A DNA stretch of 62,000 nt from Glandiceps talaboti (lineage: Eukaryota > Hemichordata > Enteropneusta > Spengelidae): positions 6,443,518-6,505,517 of the forward strand of contig NC_135561.1 in the NCBI RefSeq assembly GCF_964340395.1, in the 5' to 3' direction. The notes below the pieces were generated by a model that was not told the DNA's origin, did not search any database, and saw only the letters and a program-made list of their open reading frames with translations. Both the position numbers and the translations under genes were made by a program. Each line of letters starts with the position of its first letter. The first letter of the stretch is position 1. This document shows, in pieces, positions 37,589 through 52,200 of this stretch.

Positions 37589-40500
37589 ACTTATTATTAC
37601 GTAATTCAGAACACCAGCCATGCACTGATTTCACAGTTTTGAGTGACGTTGTTAGTTTACTGCATGTATTGTGTGTGTAATGTAATGTGTCTAGTAGGCC
37701 AGCCAGCCTTGTGGTCTTGTCAACAATTTGCTTACAACTAAACACAAGAAAGACTAATTACACTGTGATAAATAGAGAAACGAATTAAAAGGTTTAGCAC
37801 AGTTTGAGACAAGCTAACTCATACCCTTGGTCGAATTTAGTTGTATGCCATTATACTGTTGTAGCCTTGTAATAAGAAACAAAAGATCATATACTTTGGC
37901 CTCTAGGATTGCTCTTCATATGTAGACTTTCAACTGGAAATGCTAGCTAGTAATGCATACAAAGTGTAGTGTGTCCTTTACCAGCATTTTACAGTAAATG
38001 TTGGCAGTAATTCTCAATAACTCTTTTACACATAGTTGTGACTGATCAAACCATTTCTTTGTATATCTGTTCACATTTTTGTCTTGATCATTTCCCGGGC
38101 CATTCCAAACAAAAATGACATTGATAGTCATCTGATCAGATAGTAGTCAAATTTGCCCATTGTATAGTTGAATTGTGATTATTAACTGTATCGACATTTT
38201 ATCGTCTTCACAGACAAAAAGCTATTTTGGGGAGATGATGACAGTTTAGCAATAAATGTGTACGACTTCACAAGTGGTTCAAGTACATCTATTGAAGTTG
38301 GTTCAATGTCTGGAGTCGCTGTTGATGCTCATTTTATTTATTATACGTCCATTTCTCATGTAAATGAGTTGTGGCGCTTGGATCGTTCTAACAACAACAC
38401 AGAAACCTTTGGACCGCAACACTATGGTTATCCAACAGGGTTATTTGCACAGAATCATGTCTCAAAACCAGATGGTAAGAAGAATTGTTTCCTTCATTCT
38501 GGATTTCAGTTTAAAAAACCAAAACCTTAAATCTTAGAAGTGGGTAAAACCATAACATTCTCTAAGAAATCAAAAAATAAATGTCAAATACTAACAGTTT
38601 TCACACCTTTATATCAACCAGAGTATATAAACTTTTCCTTGTGTCAAGAATGTGGGACAATGACACAAAATACAATCTGGGTGAAACAGTTACTAGTATT
38701 CTCTCAGTTTTAAAGAGATCAATTTAATTTATCAATTTTATGTCTATCTATGTGTGTCCATGTAGCTGATTTATGACTTTCCAGCCTTCAGTTTTCTTAG
38801 AGAGACACAAACTAAAGACTGTTGTTGTTCCGTGTATTAGATTACACAAGTGGGTGATAATGATGCCTCTCTATTGTGTGGATATAATCACCCTGTGATC
38901 AAGATAGTGTAAACATTGGAAGTCCCAAAACAGCAGGACACTGCAATGGAGAATATCACTATTCATGGTTTTAGTAATCAATAGGACAATACAGTATTGT
39001 TACTTTGGAACTGTAAATTGGAAACGAATGCGGCATTTCGATCCATCTACTGTGGACCTTGATCAATCAAGTTTATGGAACCATGTCATTGATACTCTGT
39101 GACTCTGTGATAGTTTTAGTTTGTGTCTATCTAAGTAAATGGAAAGCTCAATTACGAGAGTAATATCAACTTTGTATCTGTTTTATATTCCAGGGACTAA
39201 CGATTGTGCCGGAGACAATGGCAACTGTGATTTCTTTTGCGTTCCCCTACCTAACCAACAAAGTGAATGTTTGGTTCCAGATGGTGGCATTGGAGATGGT
39301 AAGGATGTAAAAAATTATCAAAATTCTATGACTGTTTTATGAATTCAAATTTTGTTGTTCACATTGGTTTAATTCAGTATTTCAAACTAAACTTTATCAC
39401 CGAAAAAACAGAAATTTGCCAGTGACTAAATGCATGTGTTATTGTCTTGTATTTTATGATATCAGATTATATACGAGTAAAATGTATATTGACTGACATT
39501 TTGTTTTAGTGGAAAAAATACACAAGTGTAAAAAGTGAATATGAATTCTAAAGGACAATTTTGTATTTCACTTTCCTAGTATCTTATAAAATTGCAGATA
39601 ATGTGAAGTACTTTATAAGGTTCATTCTGATTGGTTAGATAATGTGAAGTACATTATAAGGTTCATTCTGATTGGTTAGATAATGTGAAATACTCTATAA
39701 GGTGCATTTTGATTGGTTAGATAATGTGAAATACTCTATAAGGTTCATTCTGATTGGTTAGATAATGTGAAGTACTCTATAAGGTTCATTCTGATTGGTT
39801 AGATAATGTGAAGTACTCTATAAGGTTCATTCTGATTGGTTAGATAATGTGATTCGAAGTACTCTATAAGGTTCATTCTGATTGGTTAGAAAACAAAGGA
39901 AACACGCACATCAATTGGCTATATTGATAATGAGTGATAAAGTCTATGTATATTTCCAATCAATAATAGCGTCACATCACACCTTGATAGTAGTCTGTTC
40001 ACTGTGTGGTAGTGGTTACATCGTTAGCAATTTGTCATGGTTGGGTGCACTGCCCACTGCAGTGCATCCCTTGGGATGAATCAGGTTAACATCACATGAC
40101 ATGATCTAAGCCAATCACTGAGGGCTGTGTGAAAACCAAGTGTTATAATATCTACTCACGTTCAATTCTTTCTTTACCTGTCAGATTGCGGTCAATGGAT
40201 GGATGGCTCCAATTTCACACCTGGGACTGAATCCTATGATTTATCTGCTAACTTACTTGATGGCAGTGGGGAATGTTCCTGGATATTCTATGGAAACGAT
40301 GGCAGAACAGAATCAAGGCAAAACAGCAGACAAAACTATGCCTTCTTAGATATGTCATTTGAGACAATACCCATCGGATGTGTATATGATATTTCAATTG
40401 GCAGTGGTCCCGATGTTGGGCAGAAGACAGTTATTGAATTGAAAGAAACAGATAGGAAGGACCTACAGTTGTTTTCCGAAGACAATCAGTTATGGATTCA

Positions 40501-43500
40501 GAGAAGTGACAATGCCAACTGTCAATCTAGTACTGTCCATGCAGTATTAACTGTTGAACGTAAGTAGCACGTACGTTACTTCAAGTTTATTTTTTTACCT
40601 CAAAAAATTTATGTGCAAACAATTTCTTGAATATGTTGTCACACATAGCCAGACATGAACAGTTCTCTATACTACTGAATTCTGCATCAGACATGCACTC
40701 ACATAAAACACATGTATAAACATATTCTTGTACATCAGACCACCAAACTGGTGGTTTGAGCTTGCACTCCCCCCCCCCCACACACACACACTCAGACAGA
40801 CAGACAGACACACACACACACACACATACATACATACATACATACATACATACATACATACATACATACATACATACATACATACATACATACATACATA
40901 CATACATACATACACACACACTCACACACACATACATACATACATACATACATACATACATACATACATACATACATACATACATACATACATACATACA
41001 TACACATGCATCATGCAACTACTTGACTACATTTGCCACATATATACAGACCATTAAGTCACATGTATTTGTTTTTTATCTTTCTACTACAGACTGTGGA
41101 CAAGATGTTAACTTGGTTGGTGAAACCAGTTATTACATTAAATCTCCAAACTATCCTTTGCCGTATCTCAACAATCATGACTGTTTCTGGACAATCACAG
41201 TCTCACAGGGTAACCGTGTTCACGTCATGTTCATCCAATTTGAAACCGAATCATACTTTGATTTCTTGACATTTGGTAACGGACTAAATCCAAGTGAAGA
41301 CACCACCACCATCGAGATGTTTTCCGGTGAAGATAGGCCGAGTAATTTTATATCTGATAACCATGAGATGTGGATCTCTTTTAAATCAGATGAATTAACT
41401 AGTCTGGCAGGGTTTTATTTCATGGTTGCAGAGTATAACGGAAGTAAGTGTACAATTGTGTTGACCACGCATTTGAGTATCGTTGAATAAATATTGATAA
41501 TTTTAAGGATTCAAAAGTGACTAAATAATTATATTATTGTCTTGTTTTGTAGCAGATTATACGTTATTTTTGTATTATTTCATAACATATAATTGCATGA
41601 CATTATACATTGTATAGCATTGTATTTTACTATACTGTACTTTATTCCTGCTGTACTGTGTTCTGCACTATTGTACTGTGCTGCAGTACAATACATTGAA
41701 CTGTAGTTTAGTGTAGTGCACATGTCCTTCTCTGTACTGTACTGTGCCGTGCTGTACTGTACTGTACTTTGTGATGATGCAGTTCACTGTTGCAATCTTA
41801 GAGAACAGTCTAAACAGTATTTTAATTGGAAATGTTAGACAAGAACAGATACAATTTTACAATTACAAATTTTCCATTTTATTTTTTTCACTTTCGCAGT
41901 ATGTGAAGCTGAAGAATTTGTGTGTGATGACAACTCATGCTTACAGCCAACAAAAGTTTGTAATGGCATACCAGACTGTCCTGGCAGTAGAGATGAAAAG
42001 CACTGCCCGGGTTATACTGGACCTATTCCAACTACGCCCTCACAGGCCACAACATCCACTCCTGTCAGCACTCCTACATCGACTCCTTGTAAGTTTTCAT
42101 TGTCGTTCGCAGTCAGCAGCAAACTTATTGAGACTGATTTTTAGCAATGAAAAGTATGTTGTTTGTGGTTTCATGATGAATTTGTCTGTAAATTATAGTT
42201 ACTTTGGAGTGGTAAATTAGAAATATCATTTCCATCCATCTTTGTATACACACCATGATTTCATTATTCACTGGTAATCATTAAATGTGTGTATCTGAAA
42301 TAGTTCTCAGCCTTTCCATAACACAAATACTTTTTTCTTGATAATGTTTGGTAATTTTATCATTATTAACTTTTAATTTTGATTTTATGAATTCTTACTG
42401 TCTTAAAGCTAGTTAGAGATGAGCCAAAAATGTACAGACAATACACAAATTTTGGTCACATTGTTTCAACAGGAAAGCGTTTTGTACTTTGTGTTTGATA
42501 AATTTTAATCAGATCATATAACCAGATACATGCTTGTGTGGTTGCCATCTGACAATAAGTGGCATATATAGTGATTTTTCGGATCCTGCCATAGTTACTT
42601 TGGAGTCGACTGTTTTTAACATTTCATCAAATTGAGGAAATCAGTCAGGTAATGAGAAACATCGTATTATTAAAGTAAGGCAACGCTAAGCTCATACAAC
42701 ATGTAAATGGCCCAAAAATTTGACATGAAGTTATTATATATGTTCTTTATTCACAATAACACAACTTAATAAACAAAAACAAAAATTGAAATGAAAATAA
42801 TGAAAACGACAAATGCGACTGGGTGCTGGAAGATAGCTAATGAAAAGCTAGTACGTGTCCATGAAGTTATTGAAAGTAAATAAAGATAAACAAAATAGCC
42901 AGAAAGCTAAAAAAAAAAAAAAAAACGAGAGTCACATCATTTCAAGAGGAAAGTACTTATTGTAAATTCCTTGTTATTTTCTTTCAGTTCCATATGAGTA
43001 CATCGATCTCAGTCCAGATGACTTTGACAATTTCACCTCACCAAACTACCCACTAGAGTATCCTGTTAGCACTATGGCAGTGTGGATAATCCAAGCAAAT
43101 GAAAACAGACATGTGTTTCTTACGTTCTCTGATTTTTCTACCGAATTGAGCTTCGATCTCGTGTGGGTGGGTAATGGTGAGATACCTGGAGAAAACGTGA
43201 TTGGAGAGTTCTCAGGTGTTGTACCTCCAGTGGAAATTGTATCTTCTGGTAATGCATTGTGGGTAGTATTTACATCAGATGACTATGTGGTTGGACCTGG
43301 TTTCCATGCACAGGTTTATGATGCTGGTAAGTTTTATTTGTAAGTTTTATTTATTTTATTTTATTTTTTTGTGACGACAAATGAATGACTCTATTTTTCA
43401 TTCCCAACTACTCTGTAAAGACAAGCTACATGCATAAACTAAAACTACTGTGGAAAACTTAGTGTAGACAAACTAAGATAGACAAACTAAAACTACTGTA

Positions 43501-44030
43501 GAAAACTAACTGTAGACAAACTAAGATAGTCAAACACTATGGAAAGCTAAATGTAGACAAACTAAGATAGACAAACACTACTATGGATAACTCACTGTAG
43601 AGAAGGTAAGATCTATTTTATAAGGGACTTTCCAAAATTGCAAATGGTAGACTTTTTTTGGTTGTTTCTAAAAACAAATTTGTTGTACATGTTTTTTCAG
43701 TGTTTTGTTCATCTGGTAGTAGTTGTGAAAACAGTGCACAGTGTATATCAACCAGTGAGTCCCAGGCTCACTGTGTGTGTACTGAGGAGTATTCTGGTAC
43801 AACTTGTTCAGAAGGTAAGACTAGTCACTCTGTGTATGTATGTATCTATGTTCATGTTGTACATGAAAAGATGGATGGGTGGTTGGTTGGGTGAGTGAGT
43901 GGGTTGGTGCTTGTGTGGATGGGTGGATGGATGGATGGATGTATAGGTGGGTTAGGGTGGGTGGGTGGATGGATGGATGGGTGGATGGATGCATGGATGG
44001 ATGGATGATGAAGCAACAGAAAAAACACAA

Positions 44031-44087
<57 letters not shown>

Positions 44088-47000
44088 TGGACATATATAT
44101 ACTAGATAATCACCAGTATAATATTCAAACTCTTTTCATCAACAGCTTTTAATGCCTGTGACTATGCCAATTGTCAAAACAATGGTACTTGTCTGGCCGA
44201 GGGAAGACAGTTCAATTGTATATGCAAAGCTGGGTACACTGGAGAATACTGTCAAATCCGTAAGAACTGAAAGGAATTTTTAAGTCAAAATTATTGAAGA
44301 AAAAAACATAATTTATATATTGTATATATCTTGTGTCAACACTGAAACTCTCATAACAAGGCAGTGAAAAAGTCAAATGTTACAGAATATTTCTGATGAG
44401 GTGTTAAGAATATATTTAGTACTACAGGTTTTTTCCCTTTGTGTACATATATAGAGCCATGGTGGTACAAAGGTTTAGAGTAGTTAGCCAATAATCGGCA
44501 AGTCGCAGATTCCAATCTTTTGTCGCTGTCATTTATGTCTGAATGGCTAAATATAGTAACTTGGGCAAAAATTCGAACCACGACTGTGGCCAAATCAACC
44601 CAGTCGTATACTTAGGGACCTAATAGGATAGAAGTTGTAATGTGAAGGATTTAATCCTATGCTCTTACACAGACCATAGTGTTTTCTTCAGTTCAATATG
44701 TATCATGTTACCAGGAAGATAGTCTAAGTGTACATAATATCCAATATCTAGTCTACACAGAATACTGTGAGATATTTACACTGTTTTCTTGCCTATTATA
44801 TTACAGAGACAAACCATTGTATCTCTGATCCCTGTGTTGGAGAAGCCACTTGTGAAAACCAGGGGAATAAGTTTGTATGTATTTGTCCACCAAGATTTGA
44901 AGGAGACCTGTGTGACTCATTGATAGGTATGTATTGTTTTATTTCTTGTCAAGTATATTGCTGAAAACTACAGGACACACACACACACACACATTCACAC
45001 ATTCACACAATATCTTCATTTTTGAGAACTGCTAGATTTTAAACAATTACTGATCCTCATGTTTCAGATTCTGCCTACTTCAGTGCTGAATTTACCGTCA
45101 CAAATTATGACTATGGACCTGAGCTTGACCGTGCAACTATAGGATATGATGAACTGGAAAGTAAAATTATTGCAGGAGTGAGTATGATCAGAGGTTTATA
45201 TATCTTGATGTCTTCTTGACCTTCATGCACTTCTGTTTTCTTTCCCCAGTGATGTCTGTACATATGTCATCAAATTATCACAGAGGGGGCATTCTGTCTG
45301 ACATTTTGTTCGTTTTTGGGTCGAAGCAATATTTTTTCAAAAAGAAAAACAATGGAAAAGATAAAATTGAATATAATAAAATCCTGACCTACCTACCCTA
45401 TTTTCCGAGGCCATGTTATCATAAACACGCAATTATTTTTGTCGCCTTACAATACTTTTTGTTTACATGGTAGTCTAATGAGATTCAACTGTATAGATAT
45501 CCTAAACACTCAGACTGTCTTCACAATTGTTCGCAGAGCATCATTGGATTAGGAAAAATAATTGGTATCTTTCCATATATTTTTAAAACATTTATGATAT
45601 GATTTGTATTTTTTTTATATCTTTCAGCTTTTGGTCACTTTTAACATCAGCAGTTTTAGTGATGCGGTGATTTCAGTTACTGTCACTGGGTTTAGGTAGG
45701 TATTCTGAATTCTATGGGTTTTGTTTTGAAAATAATACCATACTGAATCACATTAGCGCCCTCACTCGAGTAAGGAATCAGTACTGCTGTTTTAGTAAGT
45801 TTTGTGTATGGTAAATATTCCAGTCAACACCAACAAATAACCCCTCACCCATACAGGAATGCACTCACCTATAAGTGTTTGTTAAACAATACACCAGGGG
45901 TTTCAACCATTGCAATGGAGGGGTGTCTGTGCAAGCACCCATCCCACACTTTGAGAAAAGGTTATAATGGCAGCACTGAGGGCGCTATCACAGTTAAGTA
46001 TGGTATACATGTATGCATACAATCAATTGCAGCTTACAGGTCCGTGCCAGAGGTAGTAATAATAAAACTCTTTGAGTACAGTGTGGAAAGGGCTACATAA
46101 AAACTAACACTGATATCGTTGTATCAAAGTAAACATTTGTTCAAAACACATGCTTGAAAATTGTACCTGAAATTTTCGACTACACACTCCAGTCATTGTC
46201 AGCAGATTGACCCTCTATTCAGAACATGTGACCTTGCGGACATGTTGTGAGCTTACTAAGAGTTCATAAGATGCCTGGAACAAAAATTTAATTTGATACT
46301 ATGGTTTACTAACACAGTTGGATTATCATTTGAATATTGACATTATTATTATTATTATTGTAAGTACTTTTAGCAGTGTGGGAAGGATTATTTGAAATCT
46401 CTAATATTTATATTTATTATTATTTCTACAGCAATCCAGGAGTAGGTGTCAGAGCGCATTGCTTGGTTGAATTACATGGAAATTTGGGAATTACAGCTGA
46501 TAATGTGTTTGCTGCTATTAAAGATGAATTGTCTAACAATGAGAACAATGGATTTGTACAACAAGGAATAACAGTGGATCCATCATCAATATCTGTAACT
46601 CAGACTGATGGTACGTTTTTTTAAAACATTTCAAAACAAAACAAAAAGTAATAAAGTTCTTAAATGTTAGATTTACTCAACTTTTAAATTTCTTCTGGCA
46701 AGAATTGATTACTTTGCACTATTAAATTTATGTGCACAAGAATTGTGAACCAAATTATTCACATTTGAAAAAGTGGGTTTGACAACATATTGGGCTTGTA
46801 ATAAAAATGCAATTTCTATACATTGTAACAAAATATGTAATGATAGATAACAAACTGAGGCAATGTTATCACAGTTTTGCAGTATTTCGTCAGAAAATTA
46901 TGATATTGCCTTAAAATTTGATGATACTGTGAAGTGAAGCAATTAAAGTCTATTGTTTTTGAGAAACAAAAGTGGAACTTACCATAATATTCTTTAAAGC

Positions 47001-49120
47001 CTCGAGTGAACCAATATTGTGACATCAGAGGACATATCCAATGAAATTTCTCACTTGGCTTCATTCACATATTTTCTTTTCAGCCCCAGAATGTGGAGGT
47101 GACTTACAAATCACTGAAGGAGAGTTTGTTGAAATCTCATCCCCTGGATACCCTGGTTACTACCCATCTAATTCAACATGTGAATGGACAGTGACTACTG
47201 AAACCAATAGGAAATTACTTGTACACGTTTCATCTCTTGAAATCTACCACAGTTTCCATTTCCTCACGGTTTCTGAGAACGCTGTCAATACCACACTTTA
47301 CACAACAACCGGGAGTGTTGCTCCACCAGATGTGGTTACCCATGGCAACCAAGCACGCATAGTGTTTACATCTGATGAGTTTAACTCAAAACAAGGATTT
47401 ATTATGACTATTCATGACACAAATGGTGAGAAAGATTTCAGTATTTTTGGACATGTTAAGAAATAATCCTTTTTCTTGAAATAGTCTAATTGGTTGTTTG
47501 ATTTTGTGTTTAGTTTTCACACATCTTTGAATGCCAGAGCAAGTGAGAGACTAGACTGTCAGATACATCCTGTCACTCTGCCCTCACCAGCCTTGTAAAG
47601 GGGTTGACTGATGTATGACAGCACCCCTTCAAGGTGAACCTTACAGACTGTTGCTAGTCTTTGCTATTATATGAAACCCTCAGAATAGTTAATTACTTAG
47701 AAAGCATTACACAACATAGTTCCTTACACAGCAGAAGGCAGATCTCCATTTTTGTTTTTAGCCAATAAGATTGAATTAACACTTTGATAGTCGTCTTAAA
47801 TGTATACCCCATAGCTAGTTTGCAGTATTTCTACAGTCATGTTTCCCCTTTAATCAACAACGTTACAGATTTAAACTTGAAATCCCTGCCAAATTACCAT
47901 GGGAGATTTTTTGTTAACTAGTAAAAAATTTCCCTCAGTGTCCTTTGCAGTGAAACTATGAATAGAGTCCAAAACTATGCTTATAATTTTACTGCAGCCA
48001 CAGAAAACAAGACAAGCACCCATGCAAATACACCAACACTCACCACTATCATAGGATATTCCATCAAAATACTGGTCACTGGTTACTTATCTATAATTCA
48101 TTTCAATATGTGTGATTTCATATGATGCAAGTATTCATGCAAATACTGCTAGTATGTCACTTTGACGCTCGTAAATCAAAGAATCCAGTCAAAATACAGA
48201 TTTAAAAAAATTACTGTGCAGTTGTTAATATACCTATCTATCATTTCATTCAATATAGGCGATTTTATACTTATTGCTGACAATGCAAGAGGACTAAAGC
48301 GAACATTCATTGATGTAACTGGAGACTTCTATGATGATTCTCTACCTATCCATGAACAGCATAATACCGGATACAAACGAGTTGGATACAATTTCATCAG
48401 AGAAGATATATACTGGACTCAAGAAGGGGGAAGCATTAAACGAGCACATCGCAATAATGATAGATATGATATACAGACAATTGCTGGTTGGTCAGTTAGA
48501 GGTATGTCTCAACATTACAGTTGTTATATACTGTATCAGAATGAAACATGGCATGTATACAGTCTGTCACTTAATGGTTTGATGAGAAACTGGTGCCAAA
48601 TTTGAAATTTGTTGTGATTGAAGTTAACAGTAATGATGTACACAATTGCGACACATCTTTGATCTGTACCCTACAAAATTCTGTTATGACACAGACTTTC
48701 TTTGGTAATGTATGTGTTGCACTAATTTATCGTTCATACTTTGATTGGAAACACTGTAATACCATGAAGCACCTTTACGGTATAGTAACACTCAGTTATC
48801 AAGTTTATAATGCTAGTGACAATGCCAGGTCCTAAACATATTAGTGTAGATTATGGTGTATACATATCGTTTCTGTGTATGAGATGAAATTTAGACATTT
48901 ATTTAGAAACTTTAATCTTGATGTCTCTTATATTTTCAGATCCCGATGGCATGAATGTTGACCCACTTTCTGGTAATATATATTGGACTGACAGAGAGAG
49001 AGGTACAATTGAAGTGACCAATTGGGATGGAAGTATGAGACGTGTTCTTCAGACTGGTTTGACTTCTCCTGGACCTATTGAAGTAGCAGCAGTGTCTGGG
49101 TAAGATAATTGTGTGTGTCA

Positions 49121-49200
<80 letters not shown>

Positions 49201-52200
49201 GCCTGCCTGCCTGTCTGTCTGTCTGTCTGTCCGTCTGCCTGTCTGTCTGTCTGTCTGTGTTTGTGTTTGTGTGTGTATGTGTGTGTGTTTGTATGTCTGT
49301 GTCTGTCTCTGTCTCTGTCTCTGTCTCTGTCTCTGTGTGTGATGTTTCTTTGAATAAGAGTCATCTAGTCAAATCGATATTGCATCATTCATGATTGTCT
49401 AGCTCCTATCTAGTTTTTCATAACATCTAAATTATCTCTTTGCAGTATGATGTTCTGGGTTGACACAGTAGAAGATGTAATATACAAATCAAATGCTGAT
49501 GGCAGCAATATGGTACCATTTATAACAAATGCTACATTTACTTATGGCTTGGCAATTGATCATAAAGGTAGATATGGTTTCATTAGTTGTGATTTTGGCA
49601 TTGCTATGGGACAGAAAACTTTATCGTTCCATTATACCTCATGATTTATATTTTATGGTGTGAACATGACATGACATGACATGACATAACACAGCATGAC
49701 CTGAACGACATGACTCGACTTGACACAACGTGACATGACTTGACATGACATGACATGACACAGCACAACACAACCTGAACGACACAACTCTACTCAACTC
49801 AATATGACATGGCATGACATGACACGACATGACATGGCACAAACAACTTGATTCAATATGACATGACATGATATGACATGACATGACATGACATGACATC
49901 ATGTGACATGACATGACATAACATGACATGACATGACATAACATGACATGAAAAAGAATTGCTTAGGAGTATGACAACTGAAACTCAGTGATGATAATTT
50001 CCTTTACATTAGGGAGTTCAATCCAATCCCTAACTCCCTAGCTTGATCAGAAATGTATGTTTGCTCCATCACAAACCTGTCATGCCTAAAAATAAACATT
50101 ACAATAATTCTGTGTGGAAGTTCATATACACTATTTATTGATCATTGTAGACAAACTGTTATTTTGGTCAGACGCCCATACTGAAACAATCAAAGTCTAC
50201 GATCTAAGGGCGTCTACATCATCAACACTCCTTCATCTTGGAGAGTCAGCACCAACTGATGTCGGTATTGATGCAGATAGTGTGTATTGGTTGGATGGAT
50301 TTGATGGTAAACTGAAACGAGCAGATCGTACAGCAGATGCCACCAGTGTTAAATTTGGACCACAGAATTACTATTCTCCATGGGGAATGTTTGTACAGAC
50401 TCTTCATTCTCAACCTGATGGTATGTGTCGACTCCACACAACATAAGAAAACTCATTACAATGTATCTCTTGAAATGACAACAATTATGGTTCCCAAATA
50501 GCAAATATAAATAAAAAATGTGAACAGGATTGCAAAATAAAATTACAACTAAATAATTTGCTGAAGACAAAATAATAACATTGATAATCTCATAACAGAT
50601 GACATGTAAAAGGTATGCTGTACATGTAAGTGAACAGTTCCATTAGCAATCTGATAAAAGAAACCGGTTTTATGATTCCTAACAACTTTTTCTGTCAAAA
50701 ATTTTAGTTTGTATTTGTGTACATGAACAGGGTTTCAATAATAGCGACATAAATAAATGTCTTTCTGCATTCCTTTTCTTGTTTGCTTTGTACATTTCTT
50801 TGGCATAGGGCATTAAGTGGGCCAAAGAATATGTTGTTTTCGTAAGCAATCTTGTAGATTCAAGAATGATGTTGTCAGCAATTTTGTAATTTATCAGTAA
50901 AACCAATTGGGCACTACGTTGATGAGACTATAGCAAATTTTGGCTCGTCTATGATGTCTGTCCAAATAAGTGGATGTGTGTTTATGTGCAGACCAATTTC
51001 ATTCAAACGTGGCACAAAAGTAATATATGCCATTTCTCATTCAAATTTCCAGGTACAAGTGGTTGTGCAGTTGATAATGGAGGCTGTTCTTATTTCTGTT
51101 TTCCTGCACCAGCTGGGCAAGTGTCATGCCAACAACCTGATGGTGGAATCGCCGGTGGTAAGTTCTGTACATTCCCAGTTCTCCTACTTCAGGTGAATTT
51201 TTCTTTCAGTACATTTGATTATTTTAGTAAGCAAAGGATTCAAAAATTGGAGATTTCGGTCTATAGTTATAAACATAAACTCAGTATAATGCAATCCAGT
51301 TGTGTAGTGTGTTTTGTGATATGCTGTTAGATATTCAACAATTTTAGAATATAATTATTTTTCTTTCTTTTTTATAGATTGTGGTGAATACGTTACTCTT
51401 GTAGGTAATGATCAATATATTTTCTCTCCAACCCCTGGAATGGAATGTGCATATGTTTTTAGAACGGAGCCAGGAAGACTGCTACAAGCAACGGTCAATA
51501 CTCTTGGCATTTTGGATTCCTGTGATTTCAACATAACATTTGGTAATGGGGGACAGATAGGTGAAAATGTGATCGGAGATTGGGCTGAGATTGAAAAATT
51601 TTCTGACTTGGGGCAGATTATGTCGGAATCTAATGAATTGTGGATGTTATCAGAACAGTCTCACCAATGTGAATTCACAGTAGATGTGATCGATATAGGT
51701 GAGTTAATTATTTCAAAAATATTTATAACAACAAAATATTTGACCAAGCTTTGTGTTCTGATGCCATGAAAAACAGAAAAGTTCACAGTTCAAAGTTCAT
51801 GTGTCAGTAACATGGAAATACCCCACCAGTGTAAATCAAATTGAGTTCAACAACAACCGTTTAATTTATGCCATACTAAGGTAATATTACACGTATGGCA
51901 AAAATTTGGGATTGCTTCAAAAACTTTTTTTGGCTCCATTAGTTGTAAATATCAGTATAGGTGAGTGAAAAAAAAATAAAAATAACAGTAGTACATATGT
52001 TGTTGACAAGATGTGAGCAACAAATTGGGGGATCGCTTCCAAATTATCATTTTTTAAAATTTTATCTGTAATTGGAGTTTTTTTATTGTACTCTCTAATA
52101 TGTACTACATACACCAGTGTATTGCTGATGGTAGGATTGACATGACCTGTAAAAGTTCTTGTCAAATAGGGCTCTAAAAAAACCCTCATTTTTTTCAATT

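Noticed and set aside
39597-39890. CRISPR array
   Set aside because: Units are contiguous without unique spacers, and the genome is animal. It is a minisatellite.
39990-40080. tRNA-like GTGTGGTAGTGGTTAC segment
   Set aside because: No B-box or stem pairing could be found downstream. Too weak to call even a SINE.
41744-42220. 158-residue frame overlapping the LDLa exon
   Set aside because: Shadow frame. The cysteine-rich LDLa frame at 41900-42088 is the one joined in phase to its neighbours.
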